12,588 nt of DNA from Oscillospiraceae bacterium (GCA_014858325.1 RKCM01000199.1:1-12588), one strand, 5' to 3'; shown: positions 1 to 7,718, numbered from the stretch's first letter. Numbers and translations: made by a program. Notes: generated by a model from the letters alone, not told the origin.

Positions 1-1179
1 CGCGGGCGCAGAAGGGTGTGCATGGAGCGTGCCTGGCTCCGCCTGGCCCGACAAGACTGCGGAAAGTCCTGTAAAGCTATTTTTCTTTACACTCGATTCT
101 TTTATAATATCGTCATTTTCTGTATTTTCGGATTTTTCGTTGTTCTTCTCATTTTGTGGCTCATCGAAGACAAACTGCCGCTCGCCGGTGCCGGGCTGGG
201 CCAATGCCAGCTTGACGGCGTGGTAGACGAGGTCAAAAATATCGTTTTCCCGGGCAAAGCGAACTTCGGTTTTGGCCGGGTGGACATTGACGTCCACCAA
301 ATCGGTGGGCATCTCCAACAGCAAGATTCCTCCAGGGAACTTGCCCTGCATCATGGTGCCCTTATAGGCCATCTCCATGCCCGCCATCATGGTGCGGTTG
401 CGGACGTAGCGGCCATTGATGTAGAAGTACTGCATGCTGCGGCTGGCACGGCAGCTCCTGGGCTGGGTGATAAGGCCGCTGACGCGGTAGACGCCCTCGC
501 GGTTGTCCACCTCCACAAGGTCGCGGCTGAACTCCCGGCCCAGAATGGCATAGGCCGCGCTGCGCAGCTGCCCATCGCCGGGGGTGACATACTGCAGCTT
601 GCCCTCTCGGATGAACTTGACGCTCACCTCCGGGTGGCTCATGGCCACATGGGCCACGATATCGGCCACAAAGGTGCCCTCGCTGGAATCTTTTTTCAAG
701 AACTTCATCCGGGCCGGCGTATTGAAGAAGAGGTCCCGCACCCGGATGGTGGTGCCTACGCCTCGGGCCCCCGGCTCAATGGGATGCTCTTCCCCGCCCT
801 CGATGTGGTAGCAGCTGGCGCACTCCGCCTCGGCGGTGCGGGTCAGCAGTTCCACCCGGGCCACGCTGGCAATGGAGGCCAGCGCTTCGCCGCGGAACCC
901 CAGCGTATGGATGTGGTTCAGGTCTTCTTCCGTGCGGATCTTGCTGGTGGCGTGGCGGACGAAGGCCGTGGGGATATAGGGTGCCTCGATGCCGCTGCCG
1001 TTGTCGCTGATCTCAATGAGTTTGACGCCGCCGGACTCAATGGAAAGGGTGATCTGCGTTGAGCCTGCATCGATGGCGTTCTCCAGAAGTTCCTTGACCA
1101 CCGACGCAGGCCGCTCCACCACTTCGCCTGCCGCGATCAGCTCTGCCGTGTGTTTATCCAGCACATGGATCTCTGCCAT
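1..1179 (-). CDS. mutL: DNA mismatch repair protein MutL (partial; C-terminus beyond left edge)
   Basis: MutL couples mismatch recognition by MutS to strand removal. The open frame runs unbroken from an ATG at 1177-1179 to the left edge, giving 393 residues. The N-terminal GHKL ATPase motifs are all visible: ELLENAIDAG with catalytic Glu30 and Mg-binding Asn34, DNGSGI with Asp59, and GFRGEAL at 94-100. The transducer-domain signature NVHPAKTEVRF carries Lys303. After about residue 325 the protein becomes a polar Lys/Asn/Glu/Ser-rich linker. The C-terminal dimerisation domain, where an endonuclease motif would be expected in a non-Dam bacterium, lies outside the window. The start is fixed by AGGAGG at 1189-1194, 9 nt upstream. 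mutL begins 44 nt after mutS ends with no promoter or terminator visible between, so the two are probably co-transcribed. Confidence 0.97.
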   Translation of the reverse strand, partial: MAEIHVLDKHTAELIAAGEVVERPASVVKELLENAIDAGSTQITLSIESGGVKLIEISDNGSGIEAPYIPTAFVRHATSKIRTEEDLNHIHTLGFRGEALASIASVARVELLTRTAEAECASCYHIEGGEEHPIEPGARGVGTTIRVRDLFFNTPARMKFLKKDSSEGTFVADIVAHVAMSHPEVSVKFIREGKLQYVTPGDGQLRSAAYAILGREFSRDLVEVDNREGVYRVSGLITQPRSCRASRSMQYFYINGRYVRNRTMMAGMEMAYKGTMMQGKFPGGILLLEMPTDLVDVNVHPAKTEVRFARENDIFDLVYHAVKLALAQPGTGERQFVFDEPQNEKNNEKSENTENDDIIKESSVKKNSFTGLSAVLSGQAEPGTLHAHPSAPA

Positions 1180-1223
1180 AGGGGGTTTCCTCCTTTGCAT
1201 TTGTGTCGGGGATACGCTCAACA

Positions 1224-3839
1224 TCAGCCGTTCATGCTGCCCTTGAGCGTCTTTTTCAGCTCGTACAGGAAATTCAGCGCTTCGATGGGGGTCAGGGTCT
1301 CCACGTCCAGCGCCTCCAGCTTTTCCATCATCTCGCTGGGGACGGCGGGCGAGGAATACTCCTGCAGCGCGTCAAAATCCATCTGCTCCACTCGGTTTTT
1401 GGGAGCTGTGGCTTCCAGTGCCCGCAGCACCTCATGGGCGCGGCGGGTGACGGTGCCGGGCAGGCCCGCCAGCTTGGCCACCTCGATGCCGTAGCTGTCA
1501 TCGGCGGGGCCGCGGACGATGCGGCGGAGGAAGGTGATGTCTTCCCCCCGTTTTTTGACCGCAATGTTGTAGTTTTTCACGCCGGGCACCGTGCCCTCCA
1601 GCTCGGTCAGCTCATGGTAGTGGGTGGCAAACAGCGTCTTGCAGCCCAGCCCCTTGGCGGGGTCGGAGATGTGCTCCACCACGGCCCGGGCGATGCTCAT
1701 GCCGTCAAACGTTGAGGTGCCGCGGCCGATCTCGTCCAGCACCACCAGGCTCTTGGGCGTAGCGTGTTTCAGGATCTCCGCCACCTCGGTCATCTCCACC
1801 ATGAAGGTAGACTGACCGGCGGAGAGGTCGTCCGATGCGCCGATGCGGGTGAAGATGGCATCCACCACGCCCAGCCGACACTGGCTGGCCGGGACAAAGG
1901 AGCCGATCTGCGCCATGAGGGCAATCAGTGCGTTCTGGCGCATATACGTGGATTTACCTGCCATGTTGGGGCCGGTGATGATGAGGCAGCGGTCCTCGCC
2001 GCAGTTCAGGGTGGTGTCGTTGGGTACGAAAAGGCTGCCTTTGAGCATCTGCTCCACCACCGGGTGGCGTCCCTCCACGATGTTCAGCTCGTCGCCGTCG
2101 TCCACGATGGGGCGGCAGTAGTTGTTTTCCGCCGCCACCTGTGCCAGCGCGGCCAGCACGTCCAACTCCGCCACAGCGTTGGCCGTGCGCTGGATGCGGT
2201 CCAGCTTGGCGCTGATCTGCTGCATCAGTTCGGTGAACAGTCGATGCTCCAGCGCGATCAAACGCTCGTGCGCCCCCAGGATCTTGCTTTCCAGGTCCTT
2301 CAGCTCCTGGGTGATGTACCGCTCGCCGCTGGTGAGGGTCTGCTTGCGGATGTAGCTCTCCGGCACCAGATTCTTGTAGGAATTGCTGACCTCGATGTAA
2401 TAGCCGAACACATGGTTGTAACCGATTTTCAGCTTGGGGATGCCGGTTTCCTCCCGCAGGCGGGTCTCCAGAGAAGCCAGCACCCCTTTGGTGTTGTCGC
2501 GGATGGACCGCAGCTCGTCCACCTCAGGGTGGTAACCCCGGGCAATGACGCCGCCGTCCTTCAGGGTAGAGGGAGCGTCCGGGTCAATGGCCGCGCAGAT
2601 CATGTTCTGGATGTCCTGCAGCGGGTCGATCTGGTCGGCCAGCGCGTCCAGTTCCGGGCAGCGGCAGCTCGCGGCCCGCTCTTTCAGCCGGGGCAGATAC
2701 TCGCAGGTCTGGGCCAGGGTGTAGATCTCCTTGGGGTTGGCTGAGCCGTAGACCGTGCGGGTCATCATCCGCTCCAGATCGCAGATGTAGTGCAGTTCCT
2801 CAATGAGGTCGCCGCGCTGGACGGTCTGGCGGACCAGGCTCTCCACCGCGTTCAGGCGGTGGTTGATGGCTTCGCTGGAAAGCAGGGGCTGCTCGACCCA
2901 GCTGCGCAGCATCCGCTTGCCCATGGAGGTGCTGGTCTTATCCAGCACCCAAAGCAGCGTGCCCCGCTTTTCGCGGCCGCGCAGCGTCTCGGTGAGTTCG
3001 AGGTTGGCGCGGGTCACGGGCGAAAGACTCATATACTGGGCCTCGCTGTAGCTGAGCACCGTCTTCAATCGCTCAACGCCCTTGATCTGGGTGGTGTGGA
3101 GGTATTCCAGCAATGCGGCCATGGCAAAGCGAACAAGCCCCTCCTGCCGGATGGGCGTTTTCTCCGCCCAATCGCGGCCGAACTGATTTTCCAGCGAGAG
3201 GGCCACAAGGCCGGGCGCATATTTTTCCTCTTCCATCATCTCGACCGAGCAGGTCAGGCTCTTTTTGACATAGGCCGTCACTTCACGGCAGTCCAGCACC
3301 CCCGGGTTCATCAGCAGCTCGCTGGGGCGGTAGCGGCAGAGCTCCGCAATGACAGCGGCTGCGATCTTGCCCTGCTTGAGCTCGGTGACATGGGCCGTGC
3401 CGGTGGAGATATCCGCAAAGCAGACGCCCGCCGCATTCCCCTTGACAAAGACGCTGGCGATGTAGTTGTTGCGGTCATCCTGCAGCATGCTGTTTTCAAT
3501 GACCGTACCGGGTGTGATGACGCGGACGACATCCCGCTTGACGAGGCCCTTTGCTGCGGCAGGGTCCTCCATCTGCTCGCAGATGGCCACCTTGTAGCCC
3601 TTGGAGATGAGCTTGGCAACGTAGTTTTCGTAGCTGTGGACGGGCACGCCGCACATGGGGGCGCGCTCCTCCAGGCCGCACTGCTTGCCGGTGAGGGTCA
3701 GGTCCAGCTCGCGGGAAGCCGTGAGGGCATCGTCAAAAAAGACCTCGTAAAAATCGCCGATGTGGTAAAACAGAATTGCGTCTTTGTGTTCGTTTTTGAT
3801 GCGCATATACTGCTGCATCAGGGGCGAGAGCTCCGCCAT
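1224..3839 (-). CDS. mutS: DNA mismatch repair protein MutS
   Basis: MutS recognises mispaired and short unpaired bases and recruits MutL. The product is 871 residues, close to the usual length. The mismatch-binding wedge is seen as GDFYEVF, with Phe30 and Glu32 being the Phe-X-Glu residues that stack on the mismatch. The C-terminal ABC-type ATPase has Walker A GPNMAGKS (623-630, Lys629), Walker B ending LVVLDE (Asp702, Glu703), a GRGTST signature and a THYHEL switch. The tail ends in the typical ALNFLYELK region. The reading frame extends 24 codons further upstream, but GGAGG at 3846-3850 lies 6 nt before the ATG at 3837-3839, and the protein then begins MAELSPLMQQYM as MutS proteins usually do. 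It is followed by mutL 44 nt downstream. No convincing separate promoter is visible upstream, although a terminator of the preceding operon is. Confidence 0.98.
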   Translation of the reverse strand: MAELSPLMQQYMRIKNEHKDAILFYHIGDFYEVFFDDALTASRELDLTLTGKQCGLEERAPMCGVPVHSYENYVAKLISKGYKVAICEQMEDPAAAKGLVKRDVVRVITPGTVIENSMLQDDRNNYIASVFVKGNAAGVCFADISTGTAHVTELKQGKIAAAVIAELCRYRPSELLMNPGVLDCREVTAYVKKSLTCSVEMMEEEKYAPGLVALSLENQFGRDWAEKTPIRQEGLVRFAMAALLEYLHTTQIKGVERLKTVLSYSEAQYMSLSPVTRANLELTETLRGREKRGTLLWVLDKTSTSMGKRMLRSWVEQPLLSSEAINHRLNAVESLVRQTVQRGDLIEELHYICDLERMMTRTVYGSANPKEIYTLAQTCEYLPRLKERAASCRCPELDALADQIDPLQDIQNMICAAIDPDAPSTLKDGGVIARGYHPEVDELRSIRDNTKGVLASLETRLREETGIPKLKIGYNHVFGYYIEVSNSYKNLVPESYIRKQTLTSGERYITQELKDLESKILGAHERLIALEHRLFTELMQQISAKLDRIQRTANAVAELDVLAALAQVAAENNYCRPIVDDGDELNIVEGRHPVVEQMLKGSLFVPNDTTLNCGEDRCLIITGPNMAGKSTYMRQNALIALMAQIGSFVPASQCRLGVVDAIFTRIGASDDLSAGQSTFMVEMTEVAEILKHATPKSLVVLDEIGRGTSTFDGMSIARAVVEHISDPAKGLGCKTLFATHYHELTELEGTVPGVKNYNIAVKKRGEDITFLRRIVRGPADDSYGIEVAKLAGLPGTVTRRAHEVLRALEATAPKNRVEQMDFDALQEYSSPAVPSEMMEKLEALDVETLTPIEALNFLYELKKTLKGSMNG

Positions 3840-3909
3840 TGTATACCTCCCCAAATCAATCCGTCGCTTCGGTGTGCCGGTTTGCGGCCCAAAACTGCCC
3901 AGTGCAAGC

Positions 3910-3941
3910 AAAACGCGGCCTGCATAGCACAGCCGCGTTTT
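3910..3941 (-). terminator. Intrinsic terminator after the YlbF-family gene
   Basis: A perfect 10-bp inverted repeat (AAAACGCGGC at 3910-3919, GCCGCGTTTT at 3932-3941) encloses a 12-nt loop. On the minus strand the stem ends in TTTTGCTT, a short U-tract. It begins 12 nt after the YlbF-family stop codon and separates the miaB operon from mutS. Because both arms end in A/T, it could also work on the plus strand, but no plus-strand gene needs it here. Confidence 0.75.
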
Positions 3942-3953
3942 GTATGGGTGCGT

Positions 3954-4361
3954 TTAGTGGCAGCCGCCGCAGGTGGAGCAGCTGCCCGTGCAGGCTTCCG
4001 AGGGCGGCAGCACGGTCATGGGGTCGCCGCCGTTCATGGCGGTGTTGATGATGGCGTCGATATAGTTGACGAGGTTCTCGCAATCGCGCTTGGCCTCGTT
4101 GTAAGCCACCATGCCCTCATCGGCCATGATCTTGCCGTACAGGTCGTTGACCTTCTCGTTCAGCTCGGTGATGCGGTTGTCGTCCCGGTCGGTTTTGCTG
4201 ATCTCGTTGTTCAGATCCATGCGGGCCAGGTTGAACTCACCGATGAGGTTCTGCAGCTCCTCATCCTTATCGTTGGCCTTGCGGGCCTGGTCGAGCACGA
4301 GGTAGCGGGAGTCGGTCTGCAGCGCCACAGCAGCGCGCTTAAAAAGATCAATGCAATCCAT
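3954..4361 (-). CDS. YlbF/YmcA (Ric) family protein with Cys-rich C-terminal tail
   Basis: This is a 135-residue, mostly helical, charged protein of the YlbF/YmcA family. In Bacillus subtilis, RicA (YmcA), RicF (YlbF) and RicT form a complex that carries 4Fe-4S clusters and assists RNase Y-dependent mRNA maturation and Spo0A-related development. Residues 1-110 fit the family fold, with helical stretches such as LDQARKANDKDEELQNLI. The last 12 residues contain Cys124, Cys128, Cys131 and Cys134 in the spacing C-X3-C-X2-C-X2-C, followed by a terminal His; these are plausible Fe-S ligands. AAGGAG at 4371-4376 lies 9 nt before the ATG. The gene follows miaB by 48 nt on the same strand, as ymcA follows miaB in Bacillus, which supports a RicA-like identity. 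Sequence alone does not separate RicA from RicF, so no symbol is given. Confidence 0.85.
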   Translation of the reverse strand: MDCIDLFKRAAVALQTDSRYLVLDQARKANDKDEELQNLIGEFNLARMDLNNEISKTDRDDNRITELNEKVNDLYGKIMADEGMVAYNEAKRDCENLVNYIDAIINTAMNGGDPMTVLPPSEACTGSCSTCGGCH

Positions 4362-4409
4362 GTTGAGTATCTCCTTGTATCGTATTTATTTATTTTTTGT
4401 AACGTTCGG

Positions 4410-5792
4410 TCATTCTGCCCGTTCGCCCAGCAGCACCGTAGCGCGGGCGTCCGTCAGGCGGACAAGGGCGTACTGGCCCATAAGGCTGTCGTCTGCCGCA
4501 AACTCCACGGTGAGGTTGTTGTCGAGCCGGCCCGAGAGGGTGCCCTCAGCGCGGCCATAGCCCTCCACCAGCACGCGGACGGTCTTGCCCACCTGTGCCT
4601 TGACAAGGGCCATGGCGATCTCGTCCTGCACCTTGAGCAGGCGGCCCATGCGGTCGGTCTTCTCCTTGCGGGGGGTGGGGTCCGGCATTTCGGCGGCCTT
4701 GGTGCCCGTCCGCTTGGAGTAAATGAAGGTGAACAGCTGCATGTAGCCCACATTCTGGATGAGCTGCAGCGTCTGCTGGAAATCCTCCTCCGTCTCGCCG
4801 GGGAAGCCGACGATGATGTCGCTGGAGAAGGTGATGCCGGGCACCTTTTTGCGGGCATAATCGATGAGCTCCAGATAATGCTCCACGGTGTAGTGGCGGT
4901 TCATCTGCACCAGCAGCCGGTCGGAGCCGCACTGCACCGGCAGATGCAGGTGCTTGCAGATCTTGGGCTGGGCGGCGATGGTATCGATGAGCTTGAAGCT
5001 GGCATCTTTCGGGTGGCTGGTCATAAAACGGATGTGGTAATCGCCGGGCACGGTGCAGAGCAGGTTGAGCAGGTCGGAGAAATCGATCTGCTCCTCCAGC
5101 CCTTTGCCGTAGCTGTTGACGTTCTGGCCCAGCAGGGTGATCTCCTTATAGCCTGCTTCCACAAGGCCCCGGAACTCCGCGAGGATATCGCCGGGCTTTC
5201 GGCTCTTTTCCCGGCCCCGGACATAGGGCACGATGCAGTAGGTGCAGAAGTTGTCGCACCCGTACATGATGGGCAGCCAGGCGCGGAACTCGCTCTCCCG
5301 CCGGATGGGGATGTTTTCCACGATGACGGGGCGCTGGGCAGGCTCCAGCAGCACCCGCTTATGCTTTTGCAGCTTCTGGGCAATGAGCTGGGGCAGGGTG
5401 TCGATGCCGTCCACACCAAAGACCAGATCGACGTAGGGGTAGCTCTGGCGCAGCTTTTCCACCACATGCTTCTGGTTGGCCATGCAGCCGCACAGGCCGA
5501 TGATGAGGCCGCGCTTTTTCTCCTTGAGGCCCTTCAGGGCTCCTACATTGCCAAAGACACGCTGCTCGGCGTGCTCGCGGACGGCGCAGGTGTTGAAGAG
5601 GATGAGGTCCGCGTCCTCGGGTTTATCGCACAGGCCGTAGCCGATGTCTACGAGAACGCCCTTGATCCGCTCGCCATCGTTGACATTCTGCTGGCAGCCA
5701 TAGCTGTGCACAAACGCCAGCGGCGGCGTATCGTAGCTCTCGCGGACAAGCTGCGCCGCGTAGCTGTTGTGTTCAAATGCTAAATATTCCAA
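4410..5792 (-). CDS. miaB: tRNA-2-methylthio-N6-dimethylallyladenosine synthase MiaB
   Basis: MiaB is a radical-SAM methylthiotransferase that adds a 2-methylthio group to N6-dimethylallyladenosine at tRNA position 37. Numbering from the TTG start (460 residues), the N-terminal UPF0004 domain has the three auxiliary-cluster cysteines: Cys33 (SYGCQQN), Cys69 (NTCAVREHAE) and Cys103 (CGCM). The radical-SAM motif YGCDNFCTYC supplies Cys179, Cys183 and Cys186. A TRAM RNA-binding domain occupies roughly the last 70 residues. The NTCAVRE and VPYVRGREKSR signatures favour MiaB over RimO or MtaB. An ATG at 5799-5801 is in frame, but the only Shine-Dalgarno (AAGGA, about 5800-5804) overlaps it and sits 7-8 nt before the TTG at 5790-5792, so I prefer TTG; the ATG form would be 463 residues. 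The gene heads the miaB-ylbF operon. Confidence 0.96.
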   Translation of the reverse strand: MEYLAFEHNSYAAQLVRESYDTPPLAFVHSYGCQQNVNDGERIKGVLVDIGYGLCDKPEDADLILFNTCAVREHAEQRVFGNVGALKGLKEKKRGLIIGLCGCMANQKHVVEKLRQSYPYVDLVFGVDGIDTLPQLIAQKLQKHKRVLLEPAQRPVIVENIPIRRESEFRAWLPIMYGCDNFCTYCIVPYVRGREKSRKPGDILAEFRGLVEAGYKEITLLGQNVNSYGKGLEEQIDFSDLLNLLCTVPGDYHIRFMTSHPKDASFKLIDTIAAQPKICKHLHLPVQCGSDRLLVQMNRHYTVEHYLELIDYARKKVPGITFSSDIIVGFPGETEEDFQQTLQLIQNVGYMQLFTFIYSKRTGTKAAEMPDPTPRKEKTDRMGRLLKVQDEIAMALVKAQVGKTVRVLVEGYGRAEGTLSGRLDNNLTVEFAADDSLMGQYALVRLTDARATVLLGERAE

Positions 5793-5867
5793 TGAAACCA
5801 TCCTTTTTCGCGCCCGGCAGCGGGGCCAGCCGCGAAATCTGTTTTATTCTTCTCAAAAGCTCTTTTT

Positions 5868-5896
5868 AGTATACCCTGTTTGCCCCGCGAGGGCAA
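5868..5896 (-). promoter_or_regulatory. Promoter of the miaB operon, with an inverted repeat over the -35
   Basis: On the minus strand, TTGCCC (5891-5896) and TATACT (5868-5873) are separated by exactly 17 nt, a good housekeeping-sigma layout. Transcription would begin about 70 nt before the miaB TTG. The -35 is one arm of the inverted repeat TTGCCC-5 nt-GGGCAA (5880-5896), which fills most of the spacer. It could be an operator or chance. The hexamers are identical to those of the rarA promoter. Confidence 0.7.
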
Positions 5897-5920
5897 GAGG
5901 GAGAAGGCAAATTTTTGCTT

Positions 5921-5940
5921 CCGGCTCTTCCCGGCTCTTT
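5921..5940. repeat. Short tandem 10-bp repeat just after the fur-family gene
   Basis: Two adjacent decamers, CCGGCTCTTC and CCGGCTCTTT, differ only in the last base and abut or overlap the stop codon of the Fur-family gene. Next to them is an imperfect hairpin (GAAG/CTTC with CAAA/TTTG, about 5903-5920) without a real U-tract, so I do not call a terminator. The repeat has no evident function. Confidence 0.4.
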
Positions 5941-6340
5941 AAGAAGCAACGGTTTCCGCTTCCGCTTTCTCGGCCTGCAGGCACTGCTCGCAGACGCCGA
6001 AGAGGACCACGGCGCAGTCCTCCACCCGGGCTTTCTGGTTTTTGACCAGCTTCATCACCTGTTTTTCGTCCACGTCCGCATCCACCACGCCGCCGCAGAC
6101 GGTGCAGTAGAGGTGGCTGTGCCAGCACAGGGTGTGGTCAAAGCGGTCGGCCTTGCCCGGGATGGAAACCCGGCGCACCCGGCCCGCATCCACCAGGCTG
6201 TTCAGGTTGCGGTAAACGGTGCCCAGGCTCAGGCCGGGGCAGTCCTTCACAGCTTCGCCATAGATCTCTTCGGCAGTGGGGTGGTCGCACAGCTGCTCCA
6301 CCTTCTGCAGCACCAGTTCGCGTTGTTTGGAGTACCGCAT
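5939..6340 (-). CDS. Fur-family metalloregulator (PerR-like metal site)
   Basis: This is a 133-residue Fur-family repressor with an N-terminal winged helix (LSLGTVYRNLNSL is the recognition region, 37-49) and a C-terminal dimerisation domain. It aligns to Bacillus PerR without gaps across the metal-site region. His20, Asp68, His74, His76 and Asp87 match PerR His37, Asp85, His91, His93 and Asp104. Cys79, Cys82, Cys117 and Cys120 form the structural zinc site. Arg44, just after TVY, occupies the position where PerR has Asn and Fur has Arg, a residue reported to decide between PerR-box and Fur-box binding. The N-terminus is about 17 residues shorter than in Bacillus PerR. GGAG elements precede the ATG at 6338-6340. 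It follows rarA by 27 nt, so the two are probably co-transcribed from the promoter at 7690-7718, next to a Fur-type box. Whether it senses peroxide or iron is open. Confidence 0.9.
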   Translation of the reverse strand: MRYSKQRELVLQKVEQLCDHPTAEEIYGEAVKDCPGLSLGTVYRNLNSLVDAGRVRRVSIPGKADRFDHTLCWHSHLYCTVCGGVVDADVDEKQVMKLVKNQKARVEDCAVVLFGVCEQCLQAEKAEAETVAS

Positions 6341-6367
6341 GGTCCTCTCTCCTCTCTCCTATTGCAG

Positions 6368-7642
6368 TCAAACGTTGTCTTCCCCTTTGATGCGGGCCCA
6401 GTAGGCGCGGGCGGCCTGCTCGGTCTTGTTGTCGCCAAAGGTGTAGTATCGGGTCCCGTTCAGCACATCGGGCAGATACTGCTGGTCCACCCAGTGGTGG
6501 GCATAGTCGTGGGCATACTTGTAGTTCTGCCCTTTCACGAGGGCGTCCTCGCCGTCGTAGTGCTTGTTTTGCAGCTGCCGCGGGATGGGCCCCGTTTTGC
6601 CCGCCTGCACATCGGCAAGGGCCGCGTGGATGGCATCGTGGGCGCTGTTGGATTTGGGGCTGGTGGCCACCAGGACCACCGCATCCGCCAGCGGCAGCTG
6701 GGCCTCCGGCAGGCCCACCGCATTGGCAATGTCCACCGCCGCCTTCACGATGGGGATGATCTGCGGGTAGGCAAGGCCCACGTCCTCGCAGGCGCAGACC
6801 ATAAGGCGGCGGCAGGCAGAGGGCAGGTCCCCCGCTTCCAGTAGACGGGCCAGATAGTGGAGCGCCGCATCGGGGTCCGAGCCGCGCATGGATTTCTGGT
6901 AGGCAGACACGATGTCGTAGTGGTCATCGCCGTCCTTGTCGTACCGCATGGCCGTGCGGCGGGTGACCTGCCGGATCATGTCCAGCGTGATGTGCTTTCC
7001 CGTTTCTTCCACCGGGGCCGCCGTGACGGCAAAATCCAGGCAGCCCAGCGCCTTGCGCAGATCGCCCCCGGCGCTCTCCGCCAGATACTGGCAGGCGTCT
7101 TCGTCCATCTCCACGGGCCGCCCCTCGGCTTCCGTGAGCTTTTGCAGCGCGTTCTTCAGCCCCTGCTCCACATCCGCAGCCGTCAGGGATTTGAACTCAA
7201 ACACCGTGCAGCGGGACAGCAGCGCATTGTAGATGTAAAAATAGGGGTTCTCGGTGGTGGACGCAATGAGCGTCACGCTGCCGTCCTCGATGCATTCCAG
7301 CAGGCTCTGCTGCTGTTTTTTGTTCAGGTACTGGATCTCGTCCAGATACAGCAGGATGCCCCCCGCCCCGGCCAGGGTGCCGATGTCCTTGAGCACCGCC
7401 TTGATGTCCCCCGTGCCGCAGGAGGTGCCGTTGAGCTTGTGGAGGGTCATGCCGCTGTTTTCGGCAATGATGCGCGCCACCGTTGTCTTCCCCGTGCCGG
7501 AAGGGCCGTAGAAGATCATATTGGGGATGCGGCCACTCTCGATGGTGCGGCGGAATACCCGGCCGGGGGCCAGCAGGTGCTGCTGGCCGCAGACGTCGGC
7601 CAGGGTCTTGGGGCGCAGGCGCTGCGCCAGAGGTTCGTTCAT
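6368..7642 (-). CDS. rarA: Replication-associated recombination protein A (RarA/MgsA, AAA+ ATPase)
   Basis: RarA is a clamp-loader-like AAA+ ATPase that acts at stalled replication forks. The 424-residue product has Walker A GPSGTGKTT (46-54, Lys52), Walker B LLYLDEIQYLNKKQQQ (Asp101, Glu102), sensor 1 ASTTENPYF and an arginine-finger context ALLSRC. The C-terminal half carries the MgsA-type tetramerisation region, including CEDVGLAYP and a conserved YKYAHDYAHHW stretch. Length is normal. The Walker B context is IQYLN, where E. coli-type RarA has IHRFN; I take this as lineage variation. AGGAGG at 7652-7657 lies 9 nt before the ATG at 7640-7642. An overlapping ATG at 7648-7650 opens only a three-codon frame and lies too close to the Shine-Dalgarno. 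It is the first gene of the rarA-fur operon, divergent from nth. Confidence 0.96.
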   Translation of the reverse strand: MNEPLAQRLRPKTLADVCGQQHLLAPGRVFRRTIESGRIPNMIFYGPSGTGKTTVARIIAENSGMTLHKLNGTSCGTGDIKAVLKDIGTLAGAGGILLYLDEIQYLNKKQQQSLLECIEDGSVTLIASTTENPYFYIYNALLSRCTVFEFKSLTAADVEQGLKNALQKLTEAEGRPVEMDEDACQYLAESAGGDLRKALGCLDFAVTAAPVEETGKHITLDMIRQVTRRTAMRYDKDGDDHYDIVSAYQKSMRGSDPDAALHYLARLLEAGDLPSACRRLMVCACEDVGLAYPQIIPIVKAAVDIANAVGLPEAQLPLADAVVLVATSPKSNSAHDAIHAALADVQAGKTGPIPRQLQNKHYDGEDALVKGQNYKYAHDYAHHWVDQQYLPDVLNGTRYYTFGDNKTEQAARAYWARIKGEDNV

Positions 7643-7689
7643 CGGCCCATTCCTCCTTCGGGTGATAGATAAGAATTGTTCCCTTTTAT

Positions 7690-7718
7690 AGTATAGCGCA
7701 TTTGCGGCATGGGGGCAA
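7690..7718 (-). promoter_or_regulatory. Promoter of the rarA-fur operon
   Basis: On the minus strand, TTGCCC (7713-7718), a 17-nt spacer and TATACT (7690-7695) form a good housekeeping promoter about 40 nt before the rarA Shine-Dalgarno. Both hexamers and the spacing match the miaB promoter. A Fur-box-like palindrome lies 8 nt upstream of the -35. Confidence 0.75.

Noticed and set aside
16..1062. A 348-codon plus-strand frame over mutL.
   Set aside because: It is the shadow of MutL, whose minus-strand frame has all GHKL motifs. The translation is low-complexity His/Ala/Gly-rich.
1764..2744. A 326-codon plus-strand frame inside mutS.
   Set aside because: It is antisense to the MutS ATPase domain, with no family resemblance and no convincing ribosome binding site.
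3842..3909. A dedicated mutS promoter between the terminator and the mutS start.
   Set aside because: TTGCAC is present on the minus strand but no acceptable -10 lies 16-18 nt downstream. A weak or unusual promoter cannot be excluded.
2790..5783. A 997-codon open frame on the plus strand.
   Set aside because: It runs antisense to the 5' part of mutS, the YlbF-family gene and nearly all of miaB, which are certain by motif. In GC-rich genes with strong third-position bias, long antisense frames are expected. It has no recognisable domain.
5915..6844. A plus-strand frame of 309 codons, and another at 6857-7672, opposite fur and rarA.
   Set aside because: Both are antisense shadows of two genes with complete, well-conserved motifs.
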